From the NCBI GenBank assembly GCA_037903475.1, contig JBAJFG010000562.1, forward strand, positions 1,612,001 through 1,676,000: DNA of 64,000 nt, written 5' to 3'. Positions 57,601 to 64,000 of this stretch are shown piece after piece. Made by a program: the position numbers and the translations under genes. Source of the DNA: Ancylostoma caninum (lineage: Eukaryota > Nematoda > Chromadorea > Rhabditida > Ancylostomatidae). Below the pieces are notes generated by a model. That model was not told the origin of the DNA, ran no database searches, and saw only the letters and a program-made list of their open reading frames with translations. Each line of letters begins with the position of its first letter. Position 1 is the first letter of the stretch.

Positions 57601-60600
57601 AACTGTTCTGCTCCGGGGACTATGATTCATTACCATGTTGTAAGCCCCCAAGGGCCGCCCCTTCGGGGGCAGAACTGGAATTGTAACCGCCGAAGGTCGG
57701 CGGTGTTGTGTCCAGCCAGATGACTTCTTTGATTCACAACTCTACCACTGAATCACACAAGGGTAAAGGTAATCCTGTCACAGAACGTGACATGAACAGT
57801 GCGGCAAATTGAAATGTTTTTATAGACGGATTCCGTGACTGCAGAAAGGCAGTAGGACTAGAACGATGGATGCAGAGGGTGTGGGTCATGATGAGGCAGA
57901 GGCGAGTGGGCAGTGTCTCTGCGATTGGTCCATTCAAACCCTCGCCCCGCCCTTCAGGACTTACTCGCACTAATTCGCGCGCGATTCTAGCAAACTTGCC
58001 CATGCAAATTTGAATCTGGGTGGGGACGAGTCGACGCCGAAGGGCAGGAAGACGCTGCGCTATTTTGCCGCATCATGACCCACACTCGGCTGCAGTGAGA
58101 GAATACTAAAGAAGGGGGGTATAGAGCGTTCAACCTGGAGTGGGCGGTGCTGACCGACCCTGCGATTGGCAGATTGGATGGACTGACCAGTCGTAGAGCT
58201 TGGCCGCACCTCCTTTCCAGGTATAACGCTTCACACCCAAGGAAGGGTCGTGTAGGACCTGCCGCGATTCTGCGGCTGCAACGCTATGGAACAACACGAG
58301 CAATCCGTCTGTCTTTTCGACAAAGACTGTACGTTGTTATCCGTGCATGCATCTCATACCTCTCAGCGATTTTTTTCGAAAGCAACAAACTAGGAGACAA
58401 AGCGAGCGTACAGGCAGCCAAACGGATTTGCTAGCAAGAAAAAGTTTGGTTGTGCAAAGGTAAAATCCGAAAAAGAGAGAGTGTAACATGTTTAAGTACA
58501 GTGGACGTCAATGGCTTTGGCATGATGAGGCAGAGGCGAGTGGGCAGTGTCTCTGCGATTGGTCCATTCAAACCCTCGCCCCGCCCTTCAGGACTTACTC
58601 GCACTAATTCGCGCGCGATTCTAGCAAACTTGCCCATGCAAATTTGAATCTGGGTGGGGACGAGTCGACGCCGAAGGGCAGGAAGACGCTGCGCTATTTT
58701 GCCGCATCATGACCCACACTCGGCTGCAGTGAGAGAATACTAAAGAAGGGGGGTATAGAGCGTTCAACCTGGAGTGGGCGGTGCTGACCGACCCTGCGAT
58801 TGGCAGATTGGATGGACTGACCAGTCGTAGAGCTTGGCCGCAAAAGAGAGAGTGTAACATGTTTAAGTACAGTGGACGTCAATGGCTTTGGCATGATGAG
58901 GCAGAGGCGAGTGGGCAGTGTCTCTGCTATGAGCTGTAACCTATGTATTCTGCTGCTATAATGCAATTTCTAGCAGCTTTTCACTCGATTTTAAGGATTT
59001 TTGTGCAAATCGGGGAGAAAAGACCCTAGAAATGGTACTCCGGCGACGACGACATCGTTTCCGATGCGCGCGGCGCGGTCGCGTGCGTCCTTCTCAAGGC
59101 CGCGGATGGGCCAGCGCCATTGCTGTCCACTGTGAGTACATTGACACGGCTGTGGTCGTCTGCCATGGTACGGCGGCTTCCTATGCCTAATCACCTCTCC
59201 ATATTTGCAAATCCATCCAATTCATTTCAGATCAGGAAGATTCTTTGCACACCGCAGAAAGTTTCTCGCTAGAAGACCATTCCGACGATATGATCATAAA
59301 AGGAACTAAGAAGTTAGCTTTTTTCCTTGCTTGTTTCTTTATCTGTGCATTTTTATCGTGTTTATTGCCTTAGAATTCATCGAGTATACGCAAGAAGGAG
59401 GAATCATTTTGCATTTAGCACATACAAATATATTCATACTTAAAAAAGGAAACATCGAGTGCAGCCCACGTAGTGAGATTTCTGGATAGAGAAACATCCT
59501 GTCGCGGACTCACTAGTTCCCTGTTATCCGAATAAGAGTTTGGGCTTGGCAGGGGATTTGTCGGCAGTTCTGCAAGGAGTAACGTATATCAATGTTACCA
59601 GGATTTCCTAGCGATTCTTTTCAAGTAAAAATGTCAAGAACGATTGTGAACGTAATACACCTTTGTAGTGTTCATCTCAAGCATATATTTGTGAGATAAA
59701 GGACAAAGGATTAAGTAGTCGGAGTTAGGCAATCCCATTTGTGGAATGCGCCACGCATTCGGCTTCATCTGAGCATCGTAGAGGCATTGAATGTGTATGT
59801 GCCCTGTATGCACTGAATTGCGTGGGCATCCGATGTGCCAAGTCAGTGCTTCATTCTCCCAGACTCCTCTTGTACCAATTTACCGACCCCGCGGGATGGA
59901 AGGCTTGGTTGACCGGGTGGCGGACGCGACCGCGCCGCACGCATACGCTTTTCAAGTCCAGGTTGCTTCTTCAAATTCGACGCACTAAATGACATTGGTG
60001 GCCACCTTCTCACAGTTTGCGAGTTCCGAAAACACTCATCTGTCCTAATAAAGCTTAGAAAAGTTGTACATATCCACGCAGACCTGCTCGTACCCTAGAA
60101 GGCTGCAGCCGCGACACGCACATGAATCAACCAATCACAGACCAGCAGCGTACCTCTTGTCACGCAGCCTGGTTGACCTGGGCCGGGATCGAACTATCGA
60201 TCGTGCGAGCGAGCAGCGCGCGTCTTACCACTGCTCTACGCCCGCCCACTTTTGAGATAGAACAGATTTGTGCGATGATTCGGAGACGTGGAATACTGGT
60301 GTTAGAGCAGAAAAATATGTGTTGAAAATCTGCCATCATATGTTCGTCAAAGTCATGCTAGCAAGCTATTTTTCGATGTTATATGCCAAGATCATGACTA
60401 GAGGGAATGCTTTCCAGGGTTAATGACCGCGATGGAAAAGGATTAGCACGTGGTTCACGAAAAAAATTGTATAGATCGGCTGAAGATAGCACAAGAGCGA
60501 TACTACAACAAGAGCAGTTAGATGGTGATAACAATGGTGAGCCCTTTTGCTTCCCTAATACAACGAATGCAAGTCCCTTTGCAAGGGTTTTCAACGTGAA

Positions 60601-62968
60601 AACATTAGCAACGTTACAGCTACTTTGTAAGGTTTTGAAGGATAACAAATAATTAAGGGCGGAGGAAGTTGAAACGAACCAAAGGCACAGCAAAAGAAAG
60701 TAAAGAAGACATCCAATCCAAGAGGGACGAAGTGGCAGTAGAACCAAAGTTGTTCATCCCATCTTTTTCCCCGATAAAAACCAACCTCAGAAGGGTTCCA
60801 TTATTTCAGTATCCGCATAGGTGACAAGCTGTTCAGTAGAGAAGAGGCTGAGGGCATATTGCGCAAGATTGGACGAGTGAAAAATGACAGAAGCCCTGGT
60901 ATGTCGCACATTGATTTTCGACCTTGAGCAAATGAGAAAGGAGTGAACGTTTACTAGCACAGATTTGCTTGCGTGCATGCTAGAGACCGCGACGCGACCG
61001 CGCCGCACGCGTATGCGTCTCGAGTTTAGCCTAATCCTTCAAATTCGACGCATTCCATGAATCGGTGGCCAGCTCCTCACAGTTCGTTGGATGCGGTAGC
61101 ATTTATATGTCCTACTCAAGCTTAGAAAACTTGTCCATTTCCCCGCAGAACCGCTGGAACCTTCGATGGCTGCAGCCGCGACGCGTGCATGAATCAACCA
61201 ATCACAGCTCAGCAGCGTACCTCTTGTCACACAGCCGGTGTATCTAATCCTGCCGTATAAAATTCTGCCCGACAGTATATTACACTTATGAAATTCTGAC
61301 CGGTATGTGAACCTCCCAAAACCTCCCAACGACGAAACCCCGCGCATAAGAAGCTATGCCCACTGTCAAAATGAAGCTGGCACTAGATAGGACTCGTGTT
61401 TATGTCGTTGGAAGAGTTTCCCGCCACTTCCTTTCTGTCTTGCCAAACTTTCTTCCCGAAACATGTATAAGGCTGACCAACCGGCCCACTGACACCTACT
61501 TTCTCCCCGCTTTCTATCATGATTATGGCCGAGAAAATCGTCGTTGACTTGAAGTATGTTCGAATACTCCTCCTTTGCTAATCCAGAGAATGCAGTAATG
61601 TCAGTAAAGCTGCAAAAAATATGAAGCATGATTCTATGTATGTCATCACAATTCTACAGATAGGCCCCGTCGTTACACTAACTTCAACCGAATTGACAGC
61701 TGTCGCACATCGAGGTCTGCGTCTCCAACCGGATCAGTGAGGTATGTTCTCAGAACAAATTGGTAGTCATACCACAGTTTTAAAGGCAATTTCATTGCAG
61801 ATTCCCACTACCAGGTCCAGTTCCTCCTCCAGCACCATCTGTAAACAAGGATAGCCGTTCGAGGGAACAATCTCTCCGATTGAATTTCCACAGAATTGAT
61901 AGCTGCCGAACATCTCGGGCGTCATCCCCCCAGGGGGATCAGGGCATGCCCAGACAACGGTACTACAAACGTTAAACAATGTGCAGCTAGGCAAAAGCTT
62001 AGAAAGTGAACCAAAGCTGATATTCGTCCCAGGGAAAATACCAATTCAGTGTACGCGTTGGTGATCGATTCATGACCATTCCGGAAGCAGAGGAAGTGCT
62101 GCAGAGGATGTTGAAGGCAAATGTAGAAAAAGGTGGTGCTAGCTTTTCCGTTCTCTCGAAGAACTTTTTTAACCTATTGATGACTGAGCTACTCAGCGGT
62201 GAGCCGCGCATTTTTTTCGCAGTGGTTCAACCTGTGAAATAGTTAGGCCGTGACGGTCTTGGCGTTCTTTTTAGATGGTAACGCGATAAGTTCCAAGCAA
62301 TTTGATTGTAAAAATCTGTTTTGGAATTTTTATGAAACTTTTACAACAGAGAAAGGAGCCAGAACCTGAGAAAATATTTGACACATGCAAAAAAGGCCGG
62401 GATCGTCAATGGATCAAGGGGTCGCCACACTATCAGAATCGTTTTCAACATTCTTGTGCGGGAATAATCTCGAGTACCTTCTGATCACAACAAATCCGTG
62501 CAGAAGAGCGGTGAAATCCCTTTTCAAGACCGTAATTTTGGAAAGCTTGGGGGGAAGAAGGGGGATCAAAGTAGAACTACGGGGTTTCCGCATCGTCCAG
62601 TCCCTTGCTGGTCACATATGGAGCACCGTTCCTATTTTGGCGGTGGATGGTGAGGAACCTCCTCGAAGTGGAGGGGTATCTGGAGATCCGCTCTCTACAT
62701 CATTGAGAGCCCTCGTCCTCCCTTATTAGTCACCCCCCCCCCCAACTCTCACGCATAGCTACTGTGCCCAGCAGCTCCTGGAGATCCATTTCAAATGAAA
62801 ACATCAAAAGCGATTACTAGATGAGACGGCGTTTTTGTTACACATCGCTTTATAGGGAAACAAGCCGCAGCACGTGCCGAGGCTGGTGTCACCTATGAAG
62901 ATAAAGACCCTGTGGTTGTGCAAAGACCGCCCAATGATAGAGTATCCAGAGAGCGGTTTGTACTATAA
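54664..62968 (+). CDS. Unrecognised charged protein with repeated exon modules (5' end not found)
   Basis: Exons 54664-54739, 54781-54821, 55396-55607, 55658-55852, 57209-57300, 59231-59312, 60418-60524, 60658-60748, 60810-60898, 61660-61741, 61801-61959, 62050-62132, 62856-62968; one continuous frame of about 473 residues. Acidic, Ser-rich start (VLPDSDEESLPSLDKSDIDS), then basic tracts. Three exons (57209, 60810, 62050) open in the same phase with a related motif: KIRFDDHIV, NIRIGDKLFSREEAEGIL and RVRVGDRFMTIPEAEEVL. Two others share NFNRIDSCRTSRSASP and NFHRIDSCRTSRASSP. KIRF also fits the PP1-docking RVxF pattern, a weak clue. It ends KDPVVVQRPPNDRVSRERFVL-like. The segment 55716-55764 could be an intron but is kept to hold the frame. 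A short alternative last exon ends at 62242. A nuclear or cytoplasmic scaffold is possible; no function is assigned. Confidence 0.6.
55175..55308. mobile_element. Palindromic MITE
   Basis: Arms atagtgcatcgcagtccgat and ccggactccgatgcactat are inverted repeats, with ta at both flanks. It lies in the intron between 54821 and 55396. Confidence 0.75.
56755..57024. mobile_element. Complete hAT-like MITE (270 bp), reference copy
   Basis: Terminal inverted repeats CAGTGGCGGACGCAG and CTGCGTCCGCCACTG, with an exact 8-bp target duplication gtacatac at 56747-56754 and 57025-57032. Inner blocks are gagaatgggtcgccaaattt, an AT-rich core and ttccgtctgggtcccc. Length, ends and 8-bp duplication fit a non-autonomous hAT element. 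It lies in an intron of the charged-protein gene. Confidence 0.95.
57378..57686 (+). CDS. Small ORF with CxxC, or alternative exon
   Basis: An ATG in good context (accATGG) follows a possible trans- or cis-splice acceptor (gaactcag at 57365). It opens a 102-codon frame, MDYLAPKSVPGEVYRVRPIT..., with TDPLCWTCGALTSQ at residues 35-48. Codon bias is good up to a GTGATT donor at 57510 and poorer after it. It lies inside an intron of the charged-protein gene but cannot join it: phase 1 entry gives a stop in frame. It may be a separate first exon or a nested gene. Product unrecognised. Confidence 0.4.
   Translation: MDYLAPKSVPGEVYRVRPITRDRRHEEITVTDPLCWTCGALTSQVIANDHSCSAGLFPWITFTFEYSLSFLRTDELFCSGDYDSLPCCKPPRAAPSGAELEL
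57887..58208. repeat. 322-bp direct duplication, copy 1
   Basis: Matches 58521-58842 with no difference seen by eye. It includes gcattggtccattcaaa-like sequence and cgacgccgaagggcaggaag. Confidence 0.85.
58521..58842. repeat. 322-bp direct duplication, copy 2
   Basis: Second copy. The segment just before it (aaagagagagtgtaacatgt through tggctttggcatgatgag) recurs at 58843-58925, so the duplication is itself part of a short tandem. Confidence 0.85.
58926..59134. mobile_element. Half of the 19.8-kb fold-back MITE
   Basis: Carries gctgctataatgcaatttct, then the right arm ccttctcaaggccgcggatg-ggccagcgccattgctgtcc-actg. Confidence 0.6.
59738..60250 (-). mobile_element. tRNA-derived SINE-like repeat, split by a MITE
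   Basis: Matches the 29.44-kb copy on both sides of the MITE at 59915-60170. The minus strand of the right part reads gcgtagagcagtggtaagac (A-box-like) and agttcgatcccggccc (B box), a clear tRNA-like head. Confidence 0.8.
59915..60170. mobile_element. MITE (15.0-kb family) nested in the SINE
   Basis: Begins gggtggcggacgcgaccgcg and ends cttgtcacgcagcct, flanked by an 8-bp duplication ggttgacc (59907-59914 and 60171-60178). Removing one duplication restores the SINE sequence seen at 29.6 kb. Confidence 0.9.
60985..61235. mobile_element. MITE of the 15.0-kb family, left end cut
   Basis: Enters at gaccgcgacgcgaccgcgcc and ends gtacctcttgtcacacagcc. It lies in an intron of the charged-protein gene. 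Confidence 0.7.
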
Positions 62969-62969
62969 T

Positions 62970-63600
62970 TCTCGTTATCGTATGGTTTGAGTGAAAGCTA
63001 GAGCGGTTGTGATGCAGCTGCACTGAACCTTGGCATGTCAGCCGACGGAACGATCGCACTATCTTTCACGCTACTCTGAAGAACCTCATTGGCTCCAAAT
63101 AATTATACACTTTACAGCGTTCTCAGAAGTGCAGAGGATTTGAACGCTGCTCCTCCTTCATTTAGGTGAGCTCCAACGAGTAATCCATATGTTTGTATAG
63201 TTTGCGCTGATGAAATGGATGAATTTGTTGTAGGAATGGCGAAATGAGTTCTAGTTAAAGCCACAGTAGTAGTATGCCGCTCTTCCTCAAACGCATAACC
63301 GCGCCGCTTTGAGGTATAAAAAGAGACAAATCGCATCCCTCGCTCTGCTCCTTTCTTCCTCCTTCATTCATTTGCGGGACCCATGTATTCTCTGTATCCT
63401 ATTCAAACTCGCTTCTATTTTTTGTCTCTTTGCAGTTAATCTGCTGGTATCTGGCCAGGGGCAGGAGGACGTCTACTATTGGTGAAAGTCAATCCACCTC
63501 TTTTGAATGCATTGAATTCTCACCTTAATGCTGTATATATCAATACGTCTGATCATCACTTTGCATACTCACTACACTAATCACTATTAGACATTCCTCG
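62970..63600. other. No gene recognised
   Basis: The only frame of note, on the minus strand at 63112-63336, has no splice context. No AATAAA was found close after the stop at 62968. Confidence 0.4.
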
Positions 63601-63607
63601 CGTTTAA

Positions 63608-63608
<1 letters not shown>

Positions 63609-63702
<94 letters not shown>
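63609..63702. repeat. (AT)n microsatellite, ~46 units
   Basis: An uninterrupted AT dinucleotide run of about 92 bp. Confidence 0.95.
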
Positions 63703-63704
<2 letters not shown>

Positions 63705-63749
63705 CCAACTCATGCCTCATGCCTACACTTATGCTAAATTATAGTTCAC

Positions 63750-63990
63750 CACCCTGATCGTCCGGCTAACGCCGGCCTCTTAGGCTTCTTTCTCGCTCGC
63801 TTCGATCGCCATGCTTTCGACTGAAAATTCCTCCGCTACTGGACCCCAACGCATCCCTTTCACAGCAGTAACCTTTTTCAAATAATTTCCCCACCGTCCT
63901 TGCTGTCTCACGTCTACTGGGTCGACCCCTTCTCTCTAGACCATACTCATCCGCGCTGATCTGATGAAGGTAGACAAATAAACACCAAGA
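63750..63990. repeat. Dispersed repeat, inverted relative of 8.2 and 53.7 kb
   Basis: Holds gtccggctaacgccggcctc and ctcgctcgcttcgatcgcc, complements of blocks at 53.66-53.73 kb. The minus-strand open frame to 63999 runs off the window edge and is not supported as a gene. Confidence 0.5.
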
Positions 63991-64000
63991 CTTATTCATT

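Noticed and set aside
62302..62484. Exon after the acceptor at 62336 as the end of the charged-protein gene
   Set aside because: It has an acceptor and open frames, but neither open frame matches the phase 1 donor at 62132; the exon at 62856 does.
1..64000. CRISPR array, operon, ribosome binding sites
   Set aside because: All tandem repeats lack the spacer pattern of CRISPR, and the gene structure is plainly spliced eukaryotic.

Overview
The window is eukaryotic and looks nematode. Coding signal comes in short exons joined by mostly 40-70 nt introns that end in TTTCAG-like acceptors. The rest is dense with MITEs, fold-back elements, minisatellites and tRNA-derived repeats, much as in parasitic clade V (hookworm/strongylid) genomes. 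The clade is an inference; no marker gene fixes the species. All gene models were assembled by hand from ORFs, splice signals and reading phase, with no transcript support.

Layout. 0-8 kb: minisatellites and short repeats, plus a small three-exon histidine-rich gene on the minus strand (4.1-4.6 kb). 8.4-18.9 kb: a secreted-type gene with several fibronectin type III (FN3) units; its introns hold a truncated LINE, MITEs and a 390-bp tRNA-like tandem array. 19.3-43.0 kb: three tandem paralogues (here D1, D2, D3), all on the plus strand, with the same eight-exon plan. Each encodes a signal peptide, an ectodomain I do not recognise, a Thr-rich mucin-like stalk, a hydrophobic segment with a conserved lysine, and a basic tail carrying a DLWD motif. 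Their size differences come from transposable elements in introns. 43-45.6 kb: repeats. 45.7-50.7 kb: a gene with a Ser/Pro-rich N-terminal half and a divergent A/B-type cyclin box. 51-54.5 kb: repeats, including the tRNA-like array in the opposite orientation. 54.7-63.0 kb: a charged multi-exon gene, not recognised, built partly from repeated exon modules. 63-64 kb: an AT microsatellite and repeats.

The strongest candidate for an undescribed system is the D1-D3 cluster. All three copies are open and share intron positions and phases. They share an ectodomain cysteine framework, a membrane-embedded lysine, a tail motif, and a GATA-type site about 80 bp before the start codon. This fits a family of cell-surface receptors or mucins that expanded by tandem duplication; ligand, partner and tissue cannot be read from the sequence.
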